64,000 bases of DNA from JASHUC01 sp035606175 (GTDB lineage: Bacteria > Pseudomonadota > Gammaproteobacteria > Steroidobacterales > Steroidobacteraceae). Shown here in pieces: positions 52,843 through 62,440 of this stretch. How positions within the stretch are numbered: position 1 is the first letter of the stretch; every line of letters starts with the position of its first letter. The DNA lies in contig DATNFW010000092.1 in assembly GCA_035606175.1 (NCBI GenBank), positions 1 to 64,000 on the forward strand, written 5' to 3'. The position numbers and the translations under genes are program-made. The notes below the pieces were generated by a model. It had not been told where the DNA came from, searched no databases, and saw only the letters and a program-made list of their open reading frames with translations.

Positions 52843-53232
52843 TCAGGGTAGCGCGACGGGCGGTGCCGGCGTCCAGTCGGGGCGCCGGCGCTCGACGACG
52901 ACGGTCGTGTAGATGCCGCCCCGCACGTTGAATCGCGCGCTGAGGCGCAGGAAGCGCGGGGCGAGAAGCGCATCGAGAGTTGCGGCGATCTCGTTCGTCA
53001 CGGCCTCGTGGAAGGTGCCTCTGTCTCGAAACGACCAGAGATAAAGCTTGAGCGACTTGAGCTCGACGCACAGTCGGTCCGGTACGTATTCGAGCTCCAG
53101 CGTCGCGAAGTCCGGCTGTCCCGTCTTCGGACAGAGACAGGTGAACTCCGGCAGCGTCATGCGGATCGTGTAGTCGCCCTCGGGCGCGGGATTCGCGAAG
53201 GTCTCGAGCGGGGAACGGCTAGGATCGGACAT
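52843..53232 (-). CDS. queF: NADPH-dependent 7-cyano-7-deazaguanine reductase QueF
   Basis: A 129-residue type I (short, single T-fold) enzyme reducing preQ0 to preQ1 in queuosine synthesis. The active-site Cys34 lies in LCPKTGQPDF (33-42), and VELKSLKLYLWSFRDRGTFHEA (about 57-78) is the QueF signature. It lies 135 bp upstream of dksA-gluQ on the same strand. QueF and GluQRS serve the same modified base in tRNA(Asp), a functional link. Divergent from smc. Confidence 0.94.
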   Translation of the reverse strand: MSDPSRSPLETFANPAPEGDYTIRMTLPEFTCLCPKTGQPDFATLELEYVPDRLCVELKSLKLYLWSFRDRGTFHEAVTNEIAATLDALLAPRFLRLSARFNVRGGIYTTVVVERRRPDWTPAPPVALP

Positions 53233-53357
53233 GTTTCAAAGGCGCGCGCCAAAAGATTAATTTATCATGTGCGCCGCGGGCGCGCGGCCCGCCGCACTTG
53301 CATGCGGCGCAGCTCGCGCGAGGGGGTTCGGTCACGCCACGGGGGCAGTCACGCACG

Positions 53358-56300
53358 ATGCGGCTCACCAAGATCAAGCTCGCCGGTTTCAAATCCTTCG
53401 TCGATCCAACCACAGTCTCTTTCCCCGGCAATCTCACGGGCGTCGTCGGCCCGAACGGCTGCGGGAAATCCAACATCATCGATGCGGTTCGCTGGGTGAT
53501 GGGCGAGCTGTCCGCGCGGCACCTGCGCGGAGACTCGATGGCGGACGTGGTGTTCAACGGCTCCGTCGGACGCAAGCCGGTAGGCAGCGCCTCGGTCGAG
53601 CTCGTCTTCGACAATGTCGATGGTAAGATCGGCGGTCCGTACGCCGCCTACAACGAGGTCTCGCTTCGCCGCCTCGTCGCGCGCGACGGCAGCTCCAATT
53701 ACTACATCAACGGAGCCCGCTGCCGGCGCAAGGACATCACGCATTTGTTTCTCGGCACCGGTCTCGGCTCGCGCAGCTACGCGATCATCGAGCAGGGGAT
53801 GATCTCGCGCGTCATCGACGCGAAGCCCGAGGACATGCGCGCGCTGCTCGAGGAGGCGGCCGGGATTTCCCGCTACAAGGAGCGGCGCCGCGAGACCGAG
53901 GCGCGGATCGCGGACACGCGCGAGAATCTCGAGCGTCTGCAGGACCTGCGCGACGAGGTGGAGAAGCAGATTCGACACCTGCAGCGCCAGGCGGCGGCCG
54001 CACGGCGCTATCGGGAGCTCAAGGAAGAGGAGCGGCGCACGGCCGCGGAGCTTCTGGCGCTGCGCATGCGCGAGCTCGCGAGCGGCGCTGCGGTACACGA
54101 CTCGGCCATGCGCGAGCGCGACCTCGCGATGCAGGCGGCGCTCGCCGAGCAGCGCTCGCTCGAGGCGGCGCTCGAGAAGCAGCGCGCATTCCACGCGGAG
54201 CTCACCGAACGGGTCTCCGCATCCCAGGGCCGCTACTACGAGGCGGGTGCCGAGCTCTCCCGCACGGAACAGAGCATTCGGCACACCCGCGAGCTGCGCG
54301 AGCGTCAGCGCAATGACCTGGCTCAGGCGCGCGCGACGCTCTCGGAGCTCGCTTCGCACATCGCGCGCGACGAGCGGCAGGTCGCGGGGCTGCGGCTCGA
54401 GATCGCTGCTCTCGCCCCGCAGCTCGGCGATGCGCAGCGGGCCGAGCACGCGGCTGCGGAGGCGCTTTCCGCGGCCGAGCAGGACCTTGCGGACTGGCAG
54501 CAGCGCTGGGAGTCGTTCAACCGCGAGCTCGGTGCCGCGAGTCAGACGACGCAGGTCGAGCGTGCCCGCATCGAGCAGCTCGAGAGCGAGCGGCATCGGC
54601 TCACGGCGCGCACGGACCGGCTCGCCGTCGAACGGGCCGATCTCGATGCGCTCGCGGCGAGCGGGGATCTCGCCGCGCTGTCGGAGCGGGAGTCCCGCGC
54701 GCGGGCGCTGAGCGAAGAGCTCGCCCGTGCGCACACCGCCGCACTCCAATCGGCGCAGGCTCTGCGCAGCGAGCAGCTCGCGATCGAGTCGCGGCTCGAG
54801 GCTGCGCGCGCCGAGCGCGATCGCGTGCGCAGCGAGCTCATGTCGCTCGATGCACTGCAGAAGGCAGCGCTCACTCACAATGCGGGCGGTGCCTCTGAAT
54901 GGCTGGGCTCGAGCGGACTTGCCGGCCAACCGCGGGTTGCCGAGCAGCTGGACGTGGAGGAGGGGTGGGAGCGCGCCGTCGAGACGGCGCTCGGCGACTA
55001 TCTCGAGGCCGTCTGCGTCGAGCGCCTGGACGATCTCGCAGCCGCCCTCGATGAGCTGGCGAACGGGCGGCTCGCCCTGGTCGAGCACGGCGTTCGGCCG
55101 ACCGGCGAGGCGGGAGAAGCACGCGCAGCCGGCGACACCGGCTCCGTGACCGAAGCGTCCACGTCGGGACGCACTCTGGCCGCGAAGGTGCGTCGCGGCC
55201 CCCCGGCCGCGCTCGATGCGCTCGCGGGGGTGCTCGCAGGCGATTCGCTGGCGGAGGCGCTGCGCACACGCACGCTGCTCGAGCCCGGAGAATCGATCAT
55301 TACCCGCGGCGGCGAATGGGTGGGTCGCGATTGGATACGCCTCAATCGGGGGCACGATCAACACGCCGGCATCATCGAGCGCGAGCACCGACTGAAGCTG
55401 CTGCGCGCACAGCTCGGAAGCCACGAGCAGCACGTGCGCGACATCGAGGCGCATCTCGCCTCGACTCGCGGCGCTCTCGCAGAGGCCGAGGGCGCTCGCG
55501 ACCGTGTGCAATCGAACATCCACGACGCGCACCGCGAGCATGCCGATCTGCTCGGGAAGCTCGAGGCGGCCCGGGCGCGTGCTCAGGAGGCGATGCTGCG
55601 GCGGGAGCGCCTCGATGAGGAGGCCGCCGCGACCGCCCGTGAAGTGGATGCGGCTGAAGAGGCGCTCGCTCGGGCGCACGGCGCGCACGAGCGTGGACGC
55701 TCGCTTCTCGCGGACCTCGATTCGCGGCGCCCGGACCTCGAAGGCGAGCGCGAGGAGCGCCGCGAGACGGTTGCGCGTGCTCGCGCGCACGCGCAGGCCG
55801 CGCAGCTCGCCGCGCGGGATTTGTTGATCCGCAGCGAGTCGCGCCGCTCGAGCGAGAGCTCGATGGCCGTCTCGCTCGAACGCATGATCGAGCAGCGCGC
55901 ACAGCTCGAGCAGCGCTGCGCCGAGCTCGAGCGCGAGCTCGCAAGCGGTGACACTCCCATTCGCGAGCTCGAAGGGCGTCTCGAGGAGTTGCTCGCACGC
56001 CGGCTGGACGTGGAGGGCGAGCTTGCGGCCGCCCGGCGCGAGCTCGAGCGGGCCGACGCGGAGCTGCGCGTGCTCGATGAGCAGCGCATGCGCGCCGAGC
56101 AGCGCGTGCTCGAGGCGCGCACGGCCATGGAGCAGGCACGCTTGAGCGCGCAGGAGATTCGAGTGCGCCGCGAGTCGCTCGCGGAGCAGTTCGCGGCGAC
56201 GCGTTTCGCGCTCGAGGAGATCGAGCAGGGACTCACCGCCGATGCCGATCCGCTCGCCTGGGAGGAGCGGCTCACCGAGACTCGCGCCGCGATCGAGAAG

Positions 56301-56915
56301 CTCGGCCAGGTCAATCTCGCGGCGATCGACGAGCTCGCGGAGCACAGCGAGCGCAAGGAGTACCTCGATCGGCAATTCAAGGACCTCACGGATGCTCTTG
56401 CGACGCTCGAGGACGCGATGCGCCGCATCGACAAGGAGACCCGGGCGCGGTTCGACGAGACGTTCCAGAAGATCAACGCCGGCCTCGAGCAGAAATTCCC
56501 GCGGCTCTTCGGAGGCGGGCATGCCTACCTCGAGCTCGTCGGGGATGATCCGTTGAGCGCGGGTGTCGCCGTGATGGCCCGTCCGCCGGGTAAGCGCAAC
56601 AGCACGATCCATCTGCTTTCGGGCGGGGAGAAGGCGCTCACCGCGGTCGCGCTCGTCTTCTCGATCTTCGACTTGAATCCCGCACCTTTCTGCCTGCTCG
56701 ACGAGGTCGACGCGCCGCTCGACGAGTACAATATCGGGCGGTTCTGCGACATCGTGCGCGATATGTCGGGGCGAGTGCAGTTCATCTTCATTACTCACAA
56801 CAAAGCGACCATGGAGCTCGCCTCGCAGCTGATCGGCGTGACGATGAACGAGCCGGGAGTCTCCCGGCTCGTCGCGGTCGACGTCGAAGAGGCGATGCGC
56901 CTCGCGGCAGTCTGA
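53358..56915 (+). CDS. smc: Chromosome segregation ATPase SMC
   Basis: An 1185-residue condensin protein. Walker A is GPNGCGKSN (31-39); two long coiled coils flank the hinge (about 530-650), and the C-terminal ATPase half carries the signature LSGGEKAL (about 1087) and Walker B LLDEVDAPLD. It forms a ring with ScpA and ScpB; scpA begins at the right end of this window. The coils explain the very biased Ala/Arg/Glu composition. Confidence 0.96.
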   Translation: MRLTKIKLAGFKSFVDPTTVSFPGNLTGVVGPNGCGKSNIIDAVRWVMGELSARHLRGDSMADVVFNGSVGRKPVGSASVELVFDNVDGKIGGPYAAYNEVSLRRLVARDGSSNYYINGARCRRKDITHLFLGTGLGSRSYAIIEQGMISRVIDAKPEDMRALLEEAAGISRYKERRRETEARIADTRENLERLQDLRDEVEKQIRHLQRQAAAARRYRELKEEERRTAAELLALRMRELASGAAVHDSAMRERDLAMQAALAEQRSLEAALEKQRAFHAELTERVSASQGRYYEAGAELSRTEQSIRHTRELRERQRNDLAQARATLSELASHIARDERQVAGLRLEIAALAPQLGDAQRAEHAAAEALSAAEQDLADWQQRWESFNRELGAASQTTQVERARIEQLESERHRLTARTDRLAVERADLDALAASGDLAALSERESRARALSEELARAHTAALQSAQALRSEQLAIESRLEAARAERDRVRSELMSLDALQKAALTHNAGGASEWLGSSGLAGQPRVAEQLDVEEGWERAVETALGDYLEAVCVERLDDLAAALDELANGRLALVEHGVRPTGEAGEARAAGDTGSVTEASTSGRTLAAKVRRGPPAALDALAGVLAGDSLAEALRTRTLLEPGESIITRGGEWVGRDWIRLNRGHDQHAGIIEREHRLKLLRAQLGSHEQHVRDIEAHLASTRGALAEAEGARDRVQSNIHDAHREHADLLGKLEAARARAQEAMLRRERLDEEAAATAREVDAAEEALARAHGAHERGRSLLADLDSRRPDLEGEREERRETVARARAHAQAAQLAARDLLIRSESRRSSESSMAVSLERMIEQRAQLEQRCAELERELASGDTPIRELEGRLEELLARRLDVEGELAAARRELERADAELRVLDEQRMRAEQRVLEARTAMEQARLSAQEIRVRRESLAEQFAATRFALEEIEQGLTADADPLAWEERLTETRAAIEKLGQVNLAAIDELAEHSERKEYLDRQFKDLTDALATLEDAMRRIDKETRARFDETFQKINAGLEQKFPRLFGGGHAYLELVGDDPLSAGVAVMARPPGKRNSTIHLLSGGEKALTAVALVFSIFDLNPAPFCLLDEVDAPLDEYNIGRFCDIVRDMSGRVQFIFITHNKATMELASQLIGVTMNEPGVSRLVAVDVEEAMRLAAV

Positions 56916-56934
56916 CGCCGGAGGCGAGTGGCTC

Positions 56935-57801
56935 ATGCAGGAGCTGCGCTGGACACTGCTGATCATCGGGATCGTGTTCCTCGCCGGGCTCGCCTGGTGG
57001 GAGCTGCGCCGTTCGCGGCGCGGGCTCGCAGGCTCCGGCGATCGCCCGGGCGAGCCGGTCGGCAGCCGCGAGCTGCACCGCTCCGCTCCTGATCGGCCGG
57101 CCGCGGTCGACGGGATCAAACACGAGCCCACGATCAGCTTCCCCGAGATGCCGGCACGGGAGACTCCGGAGGAGCTGCCGGTGGTCGAGGTGCTCGACGA
57201 TGATTCGCTCATCGGTCTACGCGTCGACGGCGTGCGCGAAGACTCGGGCGGTGAGCAACCGCCCGCGGAGGCAGCCGAGCCGATCGTGCCGACGCCGCCG
57301 GAGCCGCTCGTACGGGACGAGCCGCTGCCGCTGCTTGGCGTCGCCCCGGTGCCGCAGCCGCTGGACCCGATCGTCGACTGGCCGGAGGAGTCGGTGCGGC
57401 GCGTCGTCGCGCTGCGCCTCGTCGCGCCCGGCGAGCGCTTCGCCGGGCGCGCGGTCCGCCAGGCGCTTTCCGCAGAGGGTTTCGTGCTCGGCAAGCTCTC
57501 GATCTTTCATCGCGCAGGTCCCGATGGTCGCGCAGTCCTGAGCGTGGCGAGCTTGAACAAACCGGGCACGTTCGAGGCGGAGTCGATCGACATGCAGCGC
57601 TACGGCGGACTGAACCTCTTCGCGGTGCTGCCCGGGCCGCTGCCACCCGCCAGGGCCTTCGAGGAGCTGCTCTCCGCGGCGCGCAATTTGAGCGAGCGCC
57701 TGCAGGGTGCTTTGCAGGACGAGCGCGGCGAGCCACTCACGCCGATGCGCGCCGCAATGCTTCGCGAGACACTCGCCGGCGAGGCGGAGTCGAGTGGCTG
57801 A
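56935..57801 (+). CDS. zipA: Cell division protein ZipA
   Basis: A 288-residue FtsZ-membrane anchor. It has a single N-terminal membrane helix (about residues 5-22), then a charged, Pro/Glu-rich unstructured linker (about 25-150), and the ZipA FtsZ-binding domain (about 155-275; begins VVALRLVAPGERFAGRA). ZipA is confined to gammaproteobacteria, which supports the taxonomic reading. It follows smc by 19 bp and overlaps the ligA start by 8 bp. Confidence 0.9.
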   Translation: MQELRWTLLIIGIVFLAGLAWWELRRSRRGLAGSGDRPGEPVGSRELHRSAPDRPAAVDGIKHEPTISFPEMPARETPEELPVVEVLDDDSLIGLRVDGVREDSGGEQPPAEAAEPIVPTPPEPLVRDEPLPLLGVAPVPQPLDPIVDWPEESVRRVVALRLVAPGERFAGRAVRQALSAEGFVLGKLSIFHRAGPDGRAVLSVASLNKPGTFEAESIDMQRYGGLNLFAVLPGPLPPARAFEELLSAARNLSERLQGALQDERGEPLTPMRAAMLRETLAGEAESSG

Positions 57802-59905
57802 GCAGACGGCGGCGCGGCGAATCGAGGAGCTGCGCCGGGAGATCGCACACCACAACCGCCTGTACTACGAGCTCGACCGGCCGAGCGTTTCGGACGCGGA
57901 ATACGACGCGCTGCTCGCGGAGCTGCGCTCCCTCGAGCGCGAGCATCCCGAGCTCCTGACGCCCGACTCCCCGACCCAGCGGGTCGGCGCGCAACCGTCC
58001 GGGAAATTCGCGAAGGTCCGACATGCGGTTCCCATGCTGTCCCTCGCGAATGCGCTCGCCCCCGAGGAGGTCGAGGCGTTCCTCGATCGCGTGCGTCGCT
58101 TCCTGAAGCTCGACGCAGGCGAGCCGATCGAGCTCACCGCCGAGCCGAAAATCGACGGCCTGTCACTCTCGCTGCGCTACGAGCGTGGGCTGCTCGTGCG
58201 CGCCGCAACGCGCGGCGACGGCGTCGAGGGGGAGGACGTGACGGCGAACGTCCGGCGCGTGAAGGGCGTGCCGGAGCGGCTCGCCGGTGCGCGAGCGCCG
58301 GCCGTATGCGAGCTGCGCGGCGAGGCCTACATGACGCGCTCGGCGTTCCTCGCGCTCAACGAGCAGCAATCGCAGGCCGGCCGGACCGTCTTCGCCAATC
58401 CGCGCAACTCGGCGGCCGGATCGCTCCGGCAGCTCGATCCGGAGGTGACGGCCTCGCGTCCACTCCAGTTCTTCGCTTACGGCTGGGGCGAGATGAGCGC
58501 GCTGCCCGCGAGCACGCAGTGGGGCATGCTCGAGTGGCTCGCGGCGCGCGGCTTGCCGACCAATCCTCTGGCGCGTCTGTGCCGCTCGCTCGAGGAGCTG
58601 CTCGCATTCCATCGACAGATGGAGCTCGAGCGCGCGGCGCTCGATTACGACATCGACGGGGTGGTATACAAAATCAACCGCCTCGACTGGCAGGATCGCC
58701 TCGGCTTCGTGGGGCGCGATCCGCGCTGGGCCGTCGCGCACAAATTCGCCGCACGCCGCGCGGCGACCGTCGTGAATGCGATCGAGGTGCAGGTCGGGCG
58801 AACCGGAGCGCTCACGCCTGTCGCAAAGCTCGCCCCGGTCAACTTAGGGGGCGTCATCGTCTCAAACGCCTCGCTGCACAACGAGGACTACGTCCGTTCG
58901 CTCGACGTGCGGATCGGCGATACGGTCACCATTCAGCGCGCGGGCGATGTGATCCCGCAGGTGCTCGGAGTCCTCATGGAGCGCAGGCCCGCAGGTGCGC
59001 GGCCGTACGAGTTTCCGCGAACCTGTCCTTGCCCGCTCGCAACTGCCGTGGTGCGCGAGCGGACGGCCTCGGGCGAGGAGGGTGCCGTCGCGCGCTGCTC
59101 GGGCGAGCTCGCCTGTCCTCACCAGCGCATCGAGCACCTGCGGCACTTCGTCTCCCGGCGCGCATTCGACATCGAAGGGCTCGGGGAGAAGCAGATCACG
59201 ATGTTCTACGAGCAGGGCTGGGTGAGGGAGCCCGCGGAGGTCTTCACGCTCGCGGCGCGCAACGCGTCCATTCACATCGAGGAACAGAAGGGCTTCGGCG
59301 AAGTCTCCGTGCGCAAGCTCTTCGAGGCGATCGAGGTGCGCCGTTCGATCCCCCTCGAGCGCTTCATTTACGCGCTCGGCATCCGTCACGTCGGGGAGAC
59401 CACGGCGCGCGCCCTCGCGCGCGGCTACGGGAGCTTCGCCACATTGCGCGAAGCCTGCCGCAGGCTCACCGAGGGCAGTGCCGAGGAGCGCCTCGAGGCG
59501 CGGCAGGAGCTCGATGCGATGGATCAGATCGGCGATACGGTGATCGAGAGCCTTGCCGCGTATTTCGGGGAGCCGCACAACGCCGGCATGGTGGATCGAC
59601 TCGCCGAGCAAGTGCGGGTCCTCGAGGCCGAGCGCCCGCTCGCATCCTCGCCCGTTGCGGGGAAGACTATCGTCTTCACCGGGCGGCTCGAGCGCATGAC
59701 GCGCGAGGAAGCGAAGGCGCTCGCGGAGAGGCTCGGCGCGACGGTGAGCGGCAGTGTCTCGACGAAGACCGACTTGCTCGTCGCCGGGGCCGAAGCGGGC
59801 TCGAAGCTCAAGAAGGCTGCGACGCTCGGCGTCGCGGTGCTCGATGAGGCGGCCTTCCTCGAGCTCGTCAACTCTTCGCGCGCTCGATCTTCGCCTTCTG
59901 AATGA
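57794..59905 (+). CDS. ligA: NAD-dependent DNA ligase LigA
   Basis: A 703-residue replicative ligase. GTG 57794 (MAEQTAARRIEELRR) overlaps zipA. Domains: Ia/adenylation with the catalytic Lys119 in EPKIDG, OB fold, zinc finger, helix-hairpin-helix and a C-terminal BRCT domain (about 625-695). The zinc-finger cysteines are Cys411, Cys413, Cys435 and Cys441, with only one residue between the first two instead of two and a longer following loop. Last codons overlap the convergent isomerase gene by 38 bp. Confidence 0.96.
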   Translation: MAEQTAARRIEELRREIAHHNRLYYELDRPSVSDAEYDALLAELRSLEREHPELLTPDSPTQRVGAQPSGKFAKVRHAVPMLSLANALAPEEVEAFLDRVRRFLKLDAGEPIELTAEPKIDGLSLSLRYERGLLVRAATRGDGVEGEDVTANVRRVKGVPERLAGARAPAVCELRGEAYMTRSAFLALNEQQSQAGRTVFANPRNSAAGSLRQLDPEVTASRPLQFFAYGWGEMSALPASTQWGMLEWLAARGLPTNPLARLCRSLEELLAFHRQMELERAALDYDIDGVVYKINRLDWQDRLGFVGRDPRWAVAHKFAARRAATVVNAIEVQVGRTGALTPVAKLAPVNLGGVIVSNASLHNEDYVRSLDVRIGDTVTIQRAGDVIPQVLGVLMERRPAGARPYEFPRTCPCPLATAVVRERTASGEEGAVARCSGELACPHQRIEHLRHFVSRRAFDIEGLGEKQITMFYEQGWVREPAEVFTLAARNASIHIEEQKGFGEVSVRKLFEAIEVRRSIPLERFIYALGIRHVGETTARALARGYGSFATLREACRRLTEGSAEERLEARQELDAMDQIGDTVIESLAAYFGEPHNAGMVDRLAEQVRVLEAERPLASSPVAGKTIVFTGRLERMTREEAKALAERLGATVSGSVSTKTDLLVAGAEAGSKLKKAATLGVAVLDEAAFLELVNSSRARSSPSE

Positions 59906-60734
59906 GGGCGTCTTCGTACGCCTTGAACTTCTTCTGCTTGACGATCTGCACGAGCCGCTGCTTGACGCTGTCGAATGAGGGCACGGACAAGTCGCGCGTG
60001 CCCTCGAGCTCGATGATGTGCCAGCCGTACGTGGTGTGCACCGGCTGGTGCGTGTACTCGCCGGGCTTCAACTGAACGACTGCATCCGCGAATGGCTTGA
60101 CCATACCGTTGGGGTTGAACCAGCCGAGATCGCCCCCGTTGCTCTTCGAGGGATCGATCGAATCGCTCTTCGCGAGGTCGGCAAAATTGGCGCCCTTCTC
60201 GAGTTTGGCGATGAGGCTCTTCGCAGTCGCTTCGCTCGCGACGAGGATGTGCCGTGCGTGGTACTCGGTGTGCGGCAGCGCCGCCACCTGAGTGTCGTAT
60301 TCGGCGTGCAGCTCCTGATCGGTCGGCTCGCGATCTTTCAAATAACGATCGGCGACGACCGACTGCAGCACGTTCAGACGCGAAATCTCGAGCAGGTGCT
60401 GCGTGTCCGCGGTGCCCGCGACACCGTCCTTCTCCGCCTGCTCGGCGACGACCTGCGCGCGAATGAGATTATCGAGCGCCCGCTCGCGCTCGTCGGCCGT
60501 GAGATCGCTTGGACTCTTTCCGCCCGTGACGCCCTTGATGTAGAAGGCGAAGAAGTCGCGGCGGATCGGCACTCCGTTTACCGTGACGACCGGCGGGGAA
60601 GTGTCGGCGGAGCTCTGAGCAACGCTTTGAGAGCCGCTCTGAGGGTGGCAAGCCGCGAGTGCGATCGCCGCCGCTGCAAGCACGAGCACGCCGGCGACGT
60701 GTGTGGGTGCGCGGTGCGAAATGAATGTTTCCAT
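59868..60734 (-). CDS. Periplasmic parvulin-type peptidyl-prolyl isomerase lipoprotein
   Basis: A 288-residue exported foldase. The signal peptide ends in a lipobox (ALAAC, Cys at about 29). After a short linker comes a helical chaperone part (about 55-150) and a single parvulin domain (about 152-255) with YHARHILVASEATAKS and the FADLAKSDSIDPSKSNGGDLGWF core. Relatives are PrsA and PpiD-like foldases. AGGAA lies 10 bases upstream. The short AT-rich stretch 60735-60773 may hold its promoter; it could also be read through from the bolA gene. Confidence 0.87.
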   Translation of the reverse strand: METFISHRAPTHVAGVLVLAAAAIALAACHPQSGSQSVAQSSADTSPPVVTVNGVPIRRDFFAFYIKGVTGGKSPSDLTADERERALDNLIRAQVVAEQAEKDGVAGTADTQHLLEISRLNVLQSVVADRYLKDREPTDQELHAEYDTQVAALPHTEYHARHILVASEATAKSLIAKLEKGANFADLAKSDSIDPSKSNGGDLGWFNPNGMVKPFADAVVQLKPGEYTHQPVHTTYGWHIIELEGTRDLSVPSFDSVKQRLVQIVKQKKFKAYEDALIQKAKIERAKS

Positions 60735-60773
60735 CGGGAAATGTTCCTGAATTGTTAATAACTTACGATTTAT

Positions 60774-61124
60774 TTATGTTGTAACTTCTTCTGGTGCATG
60801 CGCCTCGATCGCAAGCGCGTGGATTCCGGCCGTCTGCAAGGTACTGCAACCGGCTTCCGCACCGAGTTGCCGTGCCACGCAATCGTAGACGAGCCGGTGC
60901 CGGGCGATGCGCGTGAGTCCGCGGAAGCGCTCGGAGACGATCCGAACGCGAAAGTGTCCCCCTTCGCGGGCGCCCGGATGGCCTGCGTGGCGCGCGCTCT
61001 CATCTTGCACGTCGAGCCCGACGGGCGCGAGCTGCCGCTCGAGCGCAGCTCGGATGCGATCGGCCGTGGGGCTGGGCTCGGTCGGAGAGCGAGGGGTCTG
61101 CGGCGCGCCCATTTGTCCCGTCAT
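60774..61124 (-). CDS. BolA family protein
   Basis: A 116-residue small regulator or iron-sulfur-cluster partner. The BolA core FRVRIVSERFRGLTRIARHRLVYDCVA (about residues 58-84) includes the conserved helix-turn-helix region with its His. The first about 20 residues (Pro/Thr-rich) are an extension. ATGA overlap with the yciB gene shows coupling. I cannot tell BolA from its paralogue IbaG. Confidence 0.87.
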   Translation of the reverse strand: MTGQMGAPQTPRSPTEPSPTADRIRAALERQLAPVGLDVQDESARHAGHPGAREGGHFRVRIVSERFRGLTRIARHRLVYDCVARQLGAEAGCSTLQTAGIHALAIEAHAPEEVTT

Positions 61125-61702
61125 TCCTGCACGATCTGTTTGTCCGCTCCCACGCCGGCGTTATCGGGTGTGGCGCGGCGTGCGAGCCAGAGCGCCTGGG
61201 CGAAGATGAATACGGCGGTCGCGAGGGTCAGCCCGAATACTTTGAAATTCACCCACGTGCGCTCGCTCGCATGATACGCCACCTCTATGTTGGCGACGCC
61301 GAGGCCGATGTAGAACGCAACCCACAGCGCATTCAACCGCCGCCACAGCCTCGCGGGGACGGTGCCCTCCGGATCGACCGCCGGCGCGAGGATCGTGGCG
61401 ACGAGCGGGCGCTTGCCGATCCAGTAGCTCCCGAGAAAGACGAGAGAGGCAGCCCAGAAGAACACGGTGGGCTTCCACTCGATATAGCGCCGGTTGTGCA
61501 GGAACAGCGTCGCGGCTCCGAACACGAAAACCAGCGCCGCCGACAGCCCGTGGCGCAGCGGCACGCGCCGGGTGCGCGCGATGTCGATCGTGAGCACGAC
61601 GGCGACGGCCACCATGAGCGCCGCCGTCGCGGTGTATATGCCGCGCAGGTAGTACGCGACCACGAAAACCGCGAGCGTCGCGAGCTCGAGAGCGTTCTGC
61701 AT
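61121..61702 (-). CDS. yciB: Inner membrane-spanning protein YciB (septation protein A)
   Basis: A 193-residue inner-membrane protein with about five hydrophobic helices and the family core IEWKPTVFFWAASLVFLGS and RTWVNFKVFGL. It is linked to cell-envelope synthesis and septation in E. coli. First gene of the minus-strand unit yciB-bolA-isomerase. It diverges from yciO across 88 bp. Confidence 0.87.
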   Translation of the reverse strand: MQNALELATLAVFVVAYYLRGIYTATAALMVAVAVVLTIDIARTRRVPLRHGLSAALVFVFGAATLFLHNRRYIEWKPTVFFWAASLVFLGSYWIGKRPLVATILAPAVDPEGTVPARLWRRLNALWVAFYIGLGVANIEVAYHASERTWVNFKVFGLTLATAVFIFAQALWLARRATPDNAGVGADKQIVQE

Positions 61703-61790
61703 GCGAGAGGATGCGGGGGCGTGCCGCCCGGCTTCAGGGGCCGCGTATCATAGCCCAACCTCCTTCGAGAAGCCTCGACGACATCCCGAT

Positions 61791-62414
61791 TTGAGCCAGC
61801 TGTTCACGCTTCATCCCGCGAATCCCGAGCCGAGACTCATACGCCGCGCCGCCGCGATCGTGCGCTCCGGAGGCGTCATCGCGTATCCGACCGACTCTTG
61901 TTATGCGCTCGGCTGCCGGATCGGCGACAAGGCAGCGCTGGAGCGGGTGCGGCGCATACGCGAGGCGGACCGTCATCATCACTTCACTCTGGTTTGCCGC
62001 AGTGTCGGGGAGGCGGCCCGCTATGCGCGAATCGACACGCCCCAGTTCCGCCTGCTCAAATCCTGCACGCCGGGTCCGTATACTTTTCTGCTTCCCGCGA
62101 CGCGGGAGACACCGCGCCGGCTGCAGCACGAGCGCCGTCACACGATAGGCATTCGCGTGCCGGATCACCCGGTGCCCCTCGCGCTCACCGCCGAGCTCGG
62201 CGAGCCGCTCATGAGCTCTACGCTCATTCTGCCGAGCGATCCTCTGCCCCTCAGTAACGCGCAGGACATCCGCACCCATCTCGAGCATGCGATCGATGCG
62301 GTGCTCGATGGCGGCAGTTGCGGAATCGAGCCGACGACCGTCGTCGACCTCGCGGTCTCCCCGCCCGTCGTCGTGCGCCGCGGCAAGGGTGGGCTCGCGG
62401 TTTTCGGCCTATAA
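61791..62414 (+). CDS. yciO: YciO, Sua5/YrdC-family protein
   Basis: A 207-residue protein of the Sua5/YrdC/TsaC superfamily. It matches E. coli YciO: the N terminus (LSQLFTLHPANPEPRLI), GGVIAYPTDSCYALGC (about 33-48) and TIGIRVPDHPVPLAL (about 119-133). The start is TTG 61791, aligned with the YciO start Met. TsaC makes the threonylcarbamoyl-AMP for tRNA modification; the precise role of YciO is less certain. Followed 26 bp later by trpS. Confidence 0.88.
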   Translation: MSQLFTLHPANPEPRLIRRAAAIVRSGGVIAYPTDSCYALGCRIGDKAALERVRRIREADRHHHFTLVCRSVGEAARYARIDTPQFRLLKSCTPGPYTFLLPATRETPRRLQHERRHTIGIRVPDHPVPLALTAELGEPLMSSTLILPSDPLPLSNAQDIRTHLEHAIDAVLDGGSCGIEPTTVVDLAVSPPVVVRRGKGGLAVFGL

Positions 62415-62415
62415 T
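62410..62415 (+). promoter_or_regulatory. Candidate -10 box upstream of trpS
   Basis: A perfect TATAAT overlaps the yciO stop, 25 bp before the trpS ATG. No good -35 is visible 17 bases upstream, so this may be chance. Confidence 0.2.
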
Positions 62416-62440
62416 TCGCCCATGATTCGCCCACCACCAA

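Noticed and set aside
53349..57494. A 1381-codon open frame on the minus strand opposite smc-zipA
   Set aside because: It is antisense to two unmistakable genes and has shadow-type composition rich in Arg, Leu and Ala with no domain. High-GC coding DNA leaves the opposite frame open.
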